Assembly: GCF_900176565.1 (NCBI RefSeq)
Contig: NZ_FXEH01000006.1
Location: 434,001 to 498,000 of the forward strand
Source: Thalassobacillus devorans
GTDB lineage: Bacteria; Bacillota; Bacilli; Bacillales; Halobacillaceae
DNA length: 64,000 nucleotides
Direction: 5' to 3'
Below, piece after piece: positions 35,701-42,912 of the stretch. Under the pieces are notes generated by a model that saw only the letters and a program-made list of their open reading frames with translations, ran no database searches and was not told the origin of the DNA. Numbering within the stretch: position 1 is the stretch's first letter; each line of letters opens with the position of its first letter. The position numbers and the translations under genes were made by a program.

Positions 35701-36015
35701 GAGATGTTCCACACAGCTAACCAGCAAGAACGAGATGAACAGACTCCAGAGCTTGTGCCGTTTTGGTCGCTCCCAGAAAATCAAGACATAAAGATTGAGC
35801 GTATTGTACCGATCTATCCACTAAGTAAAGACGGAGTAAAATATGAGCGGCTGATGAAAATTATGCAGCTTTATAGGTTAAGTTTGGGGCAAGCCCGTCA
35901 GGAAGAATTGCTGGAGTATTTGTTTGAGCATGAGGTAGAAGCTGAGCAGTTGCAAGATTTATTCATGAATTTAAGTCCTTATTATAAAGAGAAGAACAAT
36001 TTAATGGGAAGTTAA
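32737..36015 (+). CDS. Large SF2 (SNF2-like) helicase of the DUF6361-PLD operon
   Basis: A 1092-residue ATP-driven translocase. Motif I is LVADEVGLGKTMIARG (about residue 45), motif II LVIMDEFQRF (about 272), motif III LLLSATPYKLY (about 312), motif V TTTSVGQEGLDFHYYCRKIT and motif VI LEQREGRINRYK (about 955). A very large insert (about 360-850) separates the two RecA lobes, with basic runs such as KTKKKKKQKNRK. Motif I with ADEVGLGKT and motif VI with QREGRINR put it near SNF2/DISARM DrmD-like helicases. No methylase or DUF1998 gene is adjacent, so this is not DISARM as defined. Confidence 0.85.
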   Translation: MIDLRQREDEILDGLKDFQKATVERVHHLLTNDFTRVLVADEVGLGKTMIARGVMAKIARYHQEVLEDPLFKVVYVCSNQSIARQNLQKLQIDERVKLEDSSDTRLSMQHLKIFENNYDQSLKDRYIQLTPLTPSTSFTMTAGCGSAAERALIFAVLKRYSLLEDYLEELDILLMDTATKGWQGAKIEYEGRVENCNAASGGEYIRNMHQRIEEFLEKDWLIIDEIHEICERIKQEGVPGERLEGANIVIYKLRRMMAEISVDIMDPDLVIMDEFQRFPELVNAESESETALLARKFFNSPRSTDEERVKILLLSATPYKLYSTMEEIAEAGEDEHYKEFLQVTGFLFEHHREQQYYFEKVWEDFSTSLRLFTNADAAVIQAKKQAAEDSLYQGIARTERMTVEGSSELIDADVIPLEITKEDVLSYVHLDRLLEDTGLSDKVPVDYVKSTPYLMSFMEHYKLKQKITQYVKKYPDNIPMVDRAHLWIKKGTINNYRQLPDTNARMAKLKALALPKNAERLLWIPPSLPYYEFGGSYAGQHRFSKMLIFSAWEMVPRAVSTTISYEAERRTVGELINKTKKKKKQKNRKYFSERRFPQPRLSFAMKNGNPANMNHLTLLYPSVTLANLFDPVDVLNRKLTLGGIKQEIAENIQRLLDQLPVSENVNESREDERWYFMAPLLFDLEEEAVASWFEGDHLLPVMEEKENPSDDKAALVKHLEILRSIFLSKELPELGKQPENLVEVLVNMVLGSPAVCALRMLDDIEGESLPYAVRLAKTLIDRMNTQEAIAVVELEYGKKKSRTVHWQNLLKYNIDGNIQAMMDEYAHMLIEEAGLSYVDRHKRYKGLVKLMIAALDTHTATYNVDTYESFKRRAQGHSGTNQAMKIRTNYAVGFADKRNEETAHKRKKNVRLAFNSPFRPFVLTTTSVGQEGLDFHYYCRKITHWNLPSNPVDLEQREGRINRYKCFAIRQNIANKYGNIDFQSDIWQEMFHTANQQERDEQTPELVPFWSLPENQDIKIERIVPIYPLSKDGVKYERLMKIMQLYRLSLGQARQEELLEYLFEHEVEAEQLQDLFMNLSPYYKEKNNLMGS

Positions 36016-36028
36016 GGAGAAGATTACC

Positions 36029-36076
36029 ATGGGAGATTTGAATATATATCGATTAAATATTTGGATTTGCTGGTAG
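36029..36076 (+). pseudogene. Vestigial 15-codon fourth gene
   Basis: AAGGAGAAGATTACC then ATG at 36029: MGDLNIYRLNIWICW and stop. The SD is as strong as those of the three operon genes and the gap to the helicase stop is 13 bases. This looks like the beginning of a further gene cut off by deletion, close to the hairpin repeat at 36105. Confidence 0.4.
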
Positions 36077-36104
36077 ATTATAATAGTAGAATTTGCCTTA
36101 ATTG

Positions 36105-36142
36105 AAGTGCCTGAACCTTAATGGGGTATCGTCAGGCACTTT
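36105..36142. repeat. GCCTGA hairpin repeat, short copy 3
   Basis: AAGTGCCTGAACC ... CGTCAGGCACTT, a shorter loop than the other copies. It lies between the helicase operon and the convergent restriction gene. Confidence 0.65.
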
Positions 36143-36200
36143 CCATAGTTCTTCTATTAAATAATTCTCTTATAAATTTTCTCGTATTACTCTTCCTAAG

Positions 36201-37601
36201 TTATTTCTTTATTCCATACATGGTTTTATTGATTATGTTAGCTATATATGTACGGTCTAACCAAAAAGCTTGTTTAGTGATAAGTCGCCCGTCAGGTAAA
36301 GCGGTTTTGTCTTTACCATCTCTAGCTTTTGGCCGAATATGACAAATTCCATTATACCCTGGTTTGGGAAGGTTGTTTTTAACAATCACACGATTTTTCT
36401 GTTGCACAGCTTCTAACTCTATACCTCTATTGATAAGGGTTTTTACATCCATCCAAAAATCTTTAAGTTCACATTCGATTCTATTCTTGGGCATATTCCA
36501 GAGCGTGATTCCACTGAAATACAGTTTTCTCTCAGGGTTGTCTTTCTTTCTTTCTTTATAGTGGAATATGACGAACAAGAACTTAGTTTCTTCAAAATGG
36601 TTTTTAAGCCAACTGTCATCCCAATCTTCTTTAGCCCACCCCGTAAAATCGACATTTTTGAAAGACATATGTTCCTCCGGTGCACCATGTGGTTCAAGAC
36701 GTATAGTTTTAACGTCGATATTCGCTTTTTCGAACTCCTCGATTTGGCTTAACTTTGTCCCCTTTATACCTAATAATCCGCTTATGAATTCTTGTAAGAA
36801 GCTTTTAGATTTGTAATTGATTTTTAATCCTGTTTTCTTAGATATTACTTCGAGTGTCAAATCTTTATATGGAGAAAATCTATCTGCCAATAACTGAAAC
36901 AGTGACTTATTTTTGAGTTCATCTGTGGTAGAAAAGCGTACGAGGTCTTCTTGTGTTATTTCTTTTCGGACAAGAGCTGTCATATAACTCTGTTTAAGAG
37001 AATAAGCCCTTTGCATTGCTGGTATATCGTTATATGGTTGTGTCCTCAAAGACTTTTTATTTGCACCTTTTGTACTCGCAGCTAAGTAGTTCGTATCTGC
37101 TTCTGACAGCTCGTGGGCTTGTCCGTTCCGTATTTTTCCGACTATAACTTCCCAATCTTGCTTGATTATTTCAAGGTCTTCTTCAGAAAAGGTATGTAAG
37201 TATGCCTTTATTACTTTATAATCCGCCCGTGCAAGTTTGGGAATCCAGTGATAGAAAAGTATCAAGGTTTTTTCATTTTTACGCCAAAAGCTGGATGATT
37301 CAAAACTGACAAGAGCTTCATTGTGGTAATTGATGATGTTCAATACGAGTCGTTCCTTTGCAGATAATGTACCATTCTTATTTTTTTTGACAGGTGTCAC
37401 TTTCAACTCAATTCCTAAATCAGAAAAATCAGCTTCACTATTTGAATTGATTTCATAACCAAAATAACTTTCTTCAATTATTTGGCCCAGCTGCCCTTTC
37501 GCTTTTCCATTCTGAATTCTCTTACCTCTGTCAATTTCCCCGAAAGTTTTACCTTCAGCTTTCTTCGCTTTATCTAGTAATTCTTTTTCTGTTTGATACA
37601 A
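36201..37601 (-). CDS. Sau3AI/MutH-family type II restriction endonuclease
   Basis: A 466-residue enzyme. A TTG start at 37601 is chosen: AAGGAGGT sits 8 bases upstream, whereas the longer ATG frame would start within or before the SD. The MutH-type active site is DLGIELKVTP, with Asp61, Glu65 and Lys67 after KGQLGQIIEESYFGYEIN. The long C-terminal half repeats a MutH-like fold, as in Sau3AI, which is of similar length (489). Sau3AI cuts GATC; that specificity is likely but unproven here. The gene lies just downstream of a C5-cytosine methylase in the same direction. Confidence 0.88.
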   Translation of the reverse strand: MYQTEKELLDKAKKAEGKTFGEIDRGKRIQNGKAKGQLGQIIEESYFGYEINSNSEADFSDLGIELKVTPVKKNKNGTLSAKERLVLNIINYHNEALVSFESSSFWRKNEKTLILFYHWIPKLARADYKVIKAYLHTFSEEDLEIIKQDWEVIVGKIRNGQAHELSEADTNYLAASTKGANKKSLRTQPYNDIPAMQRAYSLKQSYMTALVRKEITQEDLVRFSTTDELKNKSLFQLLADRFSPYKDLTLEVISKKTGLKINYKSKSFLQEFISGLLGIKGTKLSQIEEFEKANIDVKTIRLEPHGAPEEHMSFKNVDFTGWAKEDWDDSWLKNHFEETKFLFVIFHYKERKKDNPERKLYFSGITLWNMPKNRIECELKDFWMDVKTLINRGIELEAVQQKNRVIVKNNLPKPGYNGICHIRPKARDGKDKTALPDGRLITKQAFWLDRTYIANIINKTMYGIKK

Positions 37602-37676
37602 CTTAAGCGACCTCCTTCCAAAAGTTGTCACTTTTATTTTAGCACAAAAGAAAAAGCTGATACGATAAGTACCAGC

Positions 37677-38939
37677 TTATAAAGAGAATCCGATTTGTAC
37701 AACTTCTTCACTGTCGTTTTCAACAGAGTCGATTTCTTCTATTCTTTTGCCCATTATTTCTATCAAACCTACAACAAGGGCATTCCCCATACAGAAATAC
37801 CTCATCCGATCTCTCATGCCAGCAGTCCAATCATCCTCAAAGCCATTAAGACGCTCGCATTCGATTGGAGTAAGGAATCTTTTTCTTCCATTCACTTCAA
37901 CAATATGAGTACTCCGGTTAACAGTACCTTCACTTGTAAGCATCGTTCTACCCGGCTTGTCCAAATCGTCGACAGGGGACATGCCACCTTCTGAAAAGAA
38001 GTATTTATGGCCATCAGCAGATGTGCGTTCTATTTTTTTGGGGCCTCTCAAATATTCGAACTTCTCTTCAGCTTCTTTTGTCAGATAGAATTTATCATCT
38101 ACTAGTTCGTCGTCTAACAATATATCCTTTAATGGAGTAGGGTCAATTAAGTCGGGTTGCACATGAGCGGTATAGATTTTACCTTCTCGCATGACACCGG
38201 CATTATGGAAGTTGAAAGAGAAGTTATCAGAAATTTCCACACGGTCAACAGGAATGTAATCGGAAGCTTCTCTATTTTTGAACGGTTCTTCTGAAACAGG
38301 AAATGGTTTTGCAAAAAAACCTTCCTTGAATACAATATCCTTTGCATCCAATTTTTTCTGCCTCTGATCGAATGCAATACCATTTTTGTATGCGAAGATG
38401 AACACCCTTCTTCTTCTTTGGGCAAATCCATACTCAGCTGCGTTGATGACGCGCCATTCTACTGTATAATTCAAATTTCTGAATGTAGCTAACATTACAG
38501 CGAAATCCCTGCCTCGTTGCGAAGAAGGAGACTTGAGTAAGCGATCCACATTTTCTAATAGGACGAACTTAGGGTGGGTCTTTTCTATTACTCTTTCAAT
38601 TTGCCAAAAAAGTACGCCTTTCTTTCCTTGGATACCTTTTTCTCCATTAAGAGAGCGAGCTACAGAATAATCTTGGCAAGGGAAGCCCCCGACTATGAGA
38701 TCAGGCTCAACTTGTTCAAATACTTCATCAGGTACATCGGCAATATCTTCATTGACATGTTGACCTTCTGTGAAATTTCTCGTATAGCATTCAAATGCTT
38801 CTTGGGCTTTTTTTGACGGTTCCCACTGGTTGGCCCATGTAACTTTAAAAAGGTCTTTATTGGCATTTTCAAGCCCTACACGAAAACCACCCACACCAGC
38901 AAATAATTCAATGACTTGTATTGTGTTTTCCTTTTTCAT
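37677..38939 (-). CDS. C5-cytosine DNA methyltransferase (cognate methylase)
   Basis: A 420-residue methylase with motif I ELFAGVGGFRVGLENA, motif IV VGGFPCQDYSVA (catalytic Cys88), motif VI LLENVDRLLKS, motif VIII QRRRRVFIFAY, a target-recognition region near 260-340 and motif X GNALVVGLIEIMGKRI. It protects host DNA from the neighbouring Sau3AI-like endonuclease, so GAT-m5C is the probable product. It is transcribed first, 75 bases ahead of the endonuclease gene, which helps methylation precede cutting. Confidence 0.93.
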   Translation of the reverse strand: MKKENTIQVIELFAGVGGFRVGLENANKDLFKVTWANQWEPSKKAQEAFECYTRNFTEGQHVNEDIADVPDEVFEQVEPDLIVGGFPCQDYSVARSLNGEKGIQGKKGVLFWQIERVIEKTHPKFVLLENVDRLLKSPSSQRGRDFAVMLATFRNLNYTVEWRVINAAEYGFAQRRRRVFIFAYKNGIAFDQRQKKLDAKDIVFKEGFFAKPFPVSEEPFKNREASDYIPVDRVEISDNFSFNFHNAGVMREGKIYTAHVQPDLIDPTPLKDILLDDELVDDKFYLTKEAEEKFEYLRGPKKIERTSADGHKYFFSEGGMSPVDDLDKPGRTMLTSEGTVNRSTHIVEVNGRKRFLTPIECERLNGFEDDWTAGMRDRMRYFCMGNALVVGLIEIMGKRIEEIDSVENDSEEVVQIGFSL

Positions 38940-39221
38940 TATGCGAACATCCTTTCGCCTTTCTTTCTATCATTATAACGTAATAAGACAAAAAGATCAA
39001 GATCTTTGTTTATCTCATGTTCAATAAATAACTAGACTCGGATTTAATGACTTAATAGTTTATTTTAACAATAATGATAGATATTCGCCATACAATCCAG
39101 CAAAATTCGACAGTAATCAGTTCGTTACTTATAAAGGGCATGAAAAAAGAATAAACAAATGTTAGAAAGAGCCTCTATAAGGTTATTTATATAAGAAAGC
39201 CCATTAAAGGAGGGGTGAATT

Positions 39222-39674
39222 ATGACTGCAGATATAATGACCAAAGAACAGCGTAAAAAGACAATGAGTAAGATTCGTGCACGATCCAAGCTGGAAGATA
39301 GGGTTACTAGAGCATTGTGGGCGAGAGGGTATAGATTCCGTAAGAATGTTAGAAAACTGCGGGGTACTCCTGATATTGTTATTCAAAAGTACAAGGTAGT
39401 CATTTTTATAGACTCTTGTTTTTGGCACGCATGTCCTACCCATGGAAATATTCCGAAGAGTAACACGGAATTCTGGAAGGACAAATTTGCGAGAAACAAA
39501 AAAAGGGATGAGGAAGATACACTATATTATAGGAATCAAGGGTGGAAAATTCTAAGGGTTTGGGAGCATGATCTTAAGAAAAAGAAGTTCGACGATACAA
39601 TCAATCATATTGCAGAATTTATTGACCAAGCTAAAGCCCAAAGTGAGAAAAAGAATCATGAATCGGATTGTTAA
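39222..39674 (+). CDS. vsr: Very short patch repair endonuclease
   Basis: A 150-residue Vsr enzyme that nicks T:G mismatches left by deamination of 5-methylcytosine. The signature is MTKEQRKKTMSKIRARSKLE, LRGTPDIVIQKYKVVIFID, SCFWHACPTHG and WKDKFARNKKRD. Catalytic Asp is in GTPDIV, and the zinc-binding His/Cys set is in CFWHACPTH. SD AAAGGAGGGG. It is divergent from the methylase, as expected for a helper of a C5-methylase locus. Confidence 0.93.
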   Translation: MTADIMTKEQRKKTMSKIRARSKLEDRVTRALWARGYRFRKNVRKLRGTPDIVIQKYKVVIFIDSCFWHACPTHGNIPKSNTEFWKDKFARNKKRDEEDTLYYRNQGWKILRVWEHDLKKKKFDDTINHIAEFIDQAKAQSEKKNHESDC

Positions 39675-39807
39675 CTATCATCAAATCAGTTAAAGGTCCG
39701 GTGTGGAATATGTGAATTTATGGTAAAATGAATGTGGAAAATATAAAAAATCACACAAATTACTACCATGACGAACAGACTTTGGTTCATGAAGGGAGGT
39801 AAAATTT

Positions 39808-40986
39808 ATCGCAGGATATATAATGACGCTGAATAGTCTGGAATCTCTTCGAGAAGTAGTATGCTATGGTATTTATTCCACAAAAATCAAAACTCCTGAT
39901 AACAATCTATGGTCGACTACTAACGAACAAACAATGGCGGATTTTGCAGGTATGCAGGCTGGAGATAACATTTATTTCTTTCATAAAAGAAAGATCTATG
40001 GGATTGGTGAATTAGTCGATGTTAACGGGAGCTGCATCCACCTTAATTTTCCGGAAGCTAATGAACCTTACCAAATTGGATTTCATTCGATAAAGAATGA
40101 AAAATTGACGCCTGATGGTAATTGGACTAAAGGAGAAAGCGAGTCAAGATGGGTTTGTACATTTGCCCCAGCACCATATTTTTTCAAAGATGGGATAGAC
40201 ATGGATGCTGCACTTCAATCGAATCCATCAGCGTTCAAGATGCTCAGAGCTTTTCAACAATTATCTTTTGTTAAGGTAGACGATGAAGAAAACCAAGCAT
40301 TAAAAGATATAATTTTGAAGAAAAATGAAGAACATCTAGATGGTAGTCCGACACAGAAAATTTATAAAGATAACATTGACTCTTACCATCATTTTATCAA
40401 AGAAAAAACTTCTTCGGGTGATTATCAATTTGACATTCAGCGAGTAATGGAAAATTCAATAAAAGGGAATGCCATCAAGTTCAGGAGAGAGGTCACTCTA
40501 GAATTAGCGTTGATGCATAAACTCAATACTGCCGAAGAAAATGTTGCTAGGATATTCGGCCAGTGGGATTATATATCACGACAAGTAATTGCTTCACCAT
40601 TTAAACCTATAAGTTGGATGGATAAGATAGATATATTTGGGTATAAATACATCAAAAATTACCGTCCTACGTTATCCAAGTACTTGGTTTGTGAATTGAA
40701 GAAAGACTCAGCTAATATTTCTGATGTGAACCAATTGATGAAATATATAGATTGGGTGAATAACGAATATACGTTCGGTGATTATTCCATGATTGACGCG
40801 TTTATTGTTGCTCATAATTTTCCTGAAAACGTTATAGATTATGTGAGAGAAAAAGGGAAGAGGATATATACTACAAAACTACGTGACGACCGTTTTTCAG
40901 AAGAATGGAATAATATTAGACTTGTGACCTACCGATATGATAGTGAAATTAAGGATATTGTTTTTGGGGAATTAAAAATGAAATAG
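39808..40986 (+). CDS. Putative modification-dependent nuclease: EVE-like domain plus NucS-like PD-(D/E)XK
   Basis: About 390 residues. The N-terminal 120 (VVCYGIYSTKIKTPDNNLWS, MQAGDNIYFFHKRKIYGIGE) recall EVE/YTH-type domains that bind modified bases. The C-terminal half has MDKIDIFGYK ... YLVCELKKDSANISDVNQLM and KYIDWVNNEY, the D...ExK plus DxxQLxxYxxW pattern of NucS-like nucleases. The first ATG, 39823, is 22 bases from the only SD (GGGAGGT, 39794-39800). An in-frame ATC at 39808 has ideal spacing, so the start is uncertain. Placed beside a methylase, restriction enzyme and Vsr. Domain calls are by eye. Confidence 0.55.
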   Translation: MAGYIMTLNSLESLREVVCYGIYSTKIKTPDNNLWSTTNEQTMADFAGMQAGDNIYFFHKRKIYGIGELVDVNGSCIHLNFPEANEPYQIGFHSIKNEKLTPDGNWTKGESESRWVCTFAPAPYFFKDGIDMDAALQSNPSAFKMLRAFQQLSFVKVDDEENQALKDIILKKNEEHLDGSPTQKIYKDNIDSYHHFIKEKTSSGDYQFDIQRVMENSIKGNAIKFRREVTLELALMHKLNTAEENVARIFGQWDYISRQVIASPFKPISWMDKIDIFGYKYIKNYRPTLSKYLVCELKKDSANISDVNQLMKYIDWVNNEYTFGDYSMIDAFIVAHNFPENVIDYVREKGKRIYTTKLRDDRFSEEWNNIRLVTYRYDSEIKDIVFGELKMK

Positions 40987-41199
40987 ATGGTAAGGATGGA
41001 TCATCATACAAAGATAATTATGCAATACAAATTTTGAAAGTAAAATAAAATGCTAACATCAATGATTATTAGTGTTAATGATAGTACATAAACTCAAGAA
41101 AGAGACGGGCATTAGATGTAGTCCGTCTCTCTTAATTGTTAATAAATGGATGTAAAAAGCCGATAGAATTGGAAGATATTATAGATAGGTGGATACATA

Positions 41200-41997
41200 A
41201 TGGCTGGAAAGCGGCGAACCAAAAAGCAACAAAGAGAATTGGAATCTATCATGCAAAGTGCGATGGTACTTTTAGCATTATCGATGTATTTAATGACAGG
41301 GTCATTTTTCATTATGCTGATCAGTGTAGTGATGACAGTAGCAGGAATCATTGTCTTCCTCCTATTCCGTAAAATGAGGGAAAGAGAGAAGCTGAAACGG
41401 TCAGGGATTGAAACGATAGATAAAATGGATGGGCTACAATTTGAAGAGTACCTGGCTGTGTTATTTAAAAATCATGGATATAAAACAGAGGTAACAAAAA
41501 GCAGCGGCGACTATGGAGCTGATTTAATACTGAAGAAGGACAATACGAAAACCGTTGTACAGGCTAAGCGGTACAAAAAGAACGTTGGTATAAAAGCGGT
41601 CCAAGAGATTCATGCTTCCAAGAATTATTACAAGGCTGACGAGGCCTGGGTGGTTACGAACAGCGATTTTACGAACCCAGCGAAGGATCTGGCTAAATCC
41701 AACCAAGTCAAACTAGTTAATAGAGAAGCATTGATAGATTTGATAATTGCGATCAACTCCGAGAGTAGTACTTCCATGGCGCCACAGGAAGTGGCCATGG
41801 CGGAAACTGCTAAAAAAGAGCAACAGAAACAGGCGATGCGATCATCAGTGGTAATAGATGCGAAATGCGTGGTATGCGATAAATACGTATCTGATAAAGT
41901 GAAAAATCATTGCTTAACCAATAAGAAATTCAATGGAGAGATCTATTGCTTTGATCATCAGAAAACTGTTGGCTCCCCAAGAAAACAAACTGTCTGA
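41200..41997 (+). CDS. Membrane-anchored Mrr-like restriction endonuclease
   Basis: A 265-residue protein. Two membrane helices (about 17-36 and 40-60) precede a Mrr_cat domain: LQFEEYLAVLFKNHGYKTEV, SSGDYGADLILKKDN (catalytic Asp), VVQAKRYKKNVGIKAVQEIH (QAK motif) and AWVVTNSDFTNPAKDLAKS. The C-terminal 45 residues have a Cys/His set (CVVCDKYV ... HCLTNKK ... YCFDHQ) that may bind zinc. Mrr-type enzymes cut modified or foreign DNA. Membrane-anchored versions are common in Bacillaceae and their role is not certain. Convergent with the sigma factor gene. Confidence 0.85.
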   Translation: MAGKRRTKKQQRELESIMQSAMVLLALSMYLMTGSFFIMLISVVMTVAGIIVFLLFRKMREREKLKRSGIETIDKMDGLQFEEYLAVLFKNHGYKTEVTKSSGDYGADLILKKDNTKTVVQAKRYKKNVGIKAVQEIHASKNYYKADEAWVVTNSDFTNPAKDLAKSNQVKLVNREALIDLIIAINSESSTSMAPQEVAMAETAKKEQQKQAMRSSVVIDAKCVVCDKYVSDKVKNHCLTNKKFNGEIYCFDHQKTVGSPRKQTV

Positions 41998-42003
41998 ACA
42001 TAA

Positions 42004-42047
42004 TAAAAGGTGAAATCCCCTTATGCTGCACCGGGGTTTCACCTTTT
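42004..42047. terminator. Bidirectional terminator
   Basis: AAAAGGTGAAA-T-CCCC pairs with GGGGTTTCACCTTTT between the convergent Mrr-like and sigma-factor genes. Confidence 0.85.
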
Positions 42048-42058
42048 CCTATTATGGC

Positions 42059-42550
42059 TTAATGTATATCGTCATTCCGATAAGCCTCTAAGAATGGCTG
42101 GAGCTTTTTCCTCGCTTCCCTGCCCCAGTTCTTCACAGCGTTGATGGTGGTATTTTCTAATTGAGCAATTTGAGCGTATGTTAAATCTGCCAAATGATGA
42201 TGCTCGAACCATTTGCGTTGTTTTTCGTTGAGAACCTCTAGTATCTCTTCCAGGAGAAACGGATCTAAATGTTTGGACGGGTGGTACGGTATCGGCGTGG
42301 TGCTTAAGCTTTCCAGAGTTTTTGCATGGGTCTTTTCGATACGGTGAAGATCAATGAAGCGATAGTTGATTCTATGATAGAAGTGCGTACAAAAGGTGGA
42401 GCGGTCAGGGTCGTGTATTTGCAAGGTTTCATATAATACAATGAGTCCTTCCTGGTACAACTCTTCTCGATCAAGAAAAGGGAATTGGTTAATGAATTTG
42501 TAGATTATTTTCTCGCATTTGGGGAGGTAGCTTGTAAAGTCTGTTGTCAT
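42059..42550 (-). CDS. Small sigma-70-family RNA polymerase sigma factor
   Basis: About 163 residues (174 if the TTG at 42583 is used). Region 2 is seen in FLDREELYQEGLIVLYETLQ and FCTHFYHRINYRFIDLHR, and region 4 in LNEKQRKWFEHHHLADLTYA and QIAQLENTTINAVKNWGREA. It resembles the short ECF-like or ComX-like factors of Firmicutes; no anti-sigma gene is next to it. The start MTTDFTSYLPKCEKII is preferred because a cre-like palindrome (GAAAGCGCTTTC, about 42567-42578) lies over the more upstream starts. SD evidence is weak for all starts. Regulon unknown. Confidence 0.7.
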   Translation of the reverse strand: MTTDFTSYLPKCEKIIYKFINQFPFLDREELYQEGLIVLYETLQIHDPDRSTFCTHFYHRINYRFIDLHRIEKTHAKTLESLSTTPIPYHPSKHLDPFLLEEILEVLNEKQRKWFEHHHLADLTYAQIAQLENTTINAVKNWGREARKKLQPFLEAYRNDDIH

Positions 42551-42583
42551 GTAAGTTTCCATTCCGAAAGCGCTTTCTTTCAA

Positions 42584-42862
42584 TTGCCAGCTTTTTGATT
42601 ATATATGGGTATTTAGTCGGCGGGAATGAAAATTACATAAAATACAAATTATTGACATATTACAACAATTTATTTATGGATAAGTGACTAATGGCACAGA
42701 CGTCAGGACGGATTAGTGGGTATATTGGAGTGTTTGATTTTGATTCGTGTCACTGACCCACGGTATTTTGATCTATGGATAGGTTTTAGATTTACCAATA
42801 TTAGTTTTTGTTGTGGAAGTGTGTGGGTGAGGTTCAGGCACCCTTGGTGGGTAGGCATAACT
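42584..42862. repeat. Gap with a degenerate GTGACTCACCCACGG-type repeat
   Basis: GTCACTGACCCACGGTAT (about 42749) and GGAAGTGTGTGGGTGAGGTTCA (split here as GGAAGTGTGTGG and GTGAGGTTCAGGCACCC, about 42815-42843) have counterparts flanking the ACTTGGC insert at 48066-48275. I see no gene. A palindromic AT-rich stretch at about 42637-42680 may hold the sigma-factor promoter. Confidence 0.5.
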
Positions 42863-42865
42863 AAA

Positions 42866-42898
42866 AAACAAGCACCTGCATGAATGGGTGCTTGTTTT
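42866..42898. terminator. Terminator after ferredoxin-NADP reductase
   Basis: AAACAAGCACC pairs with GGGTGCTTGTTT around TGCATGAAT, with A- and T-rich flanks. Confidence 0.8.
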
Positions 42899-42912
42899 AG
42901 TGTTGGGGGGGT

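Noticed and set aside
29770-36015. DISARM
   Set aside because: PLD and helicase genes are present, but no DUF1998 gene or operon methylase. The cytosine methylase at 37677 is on the other strand and fits the Sau3AI-like enzyme.
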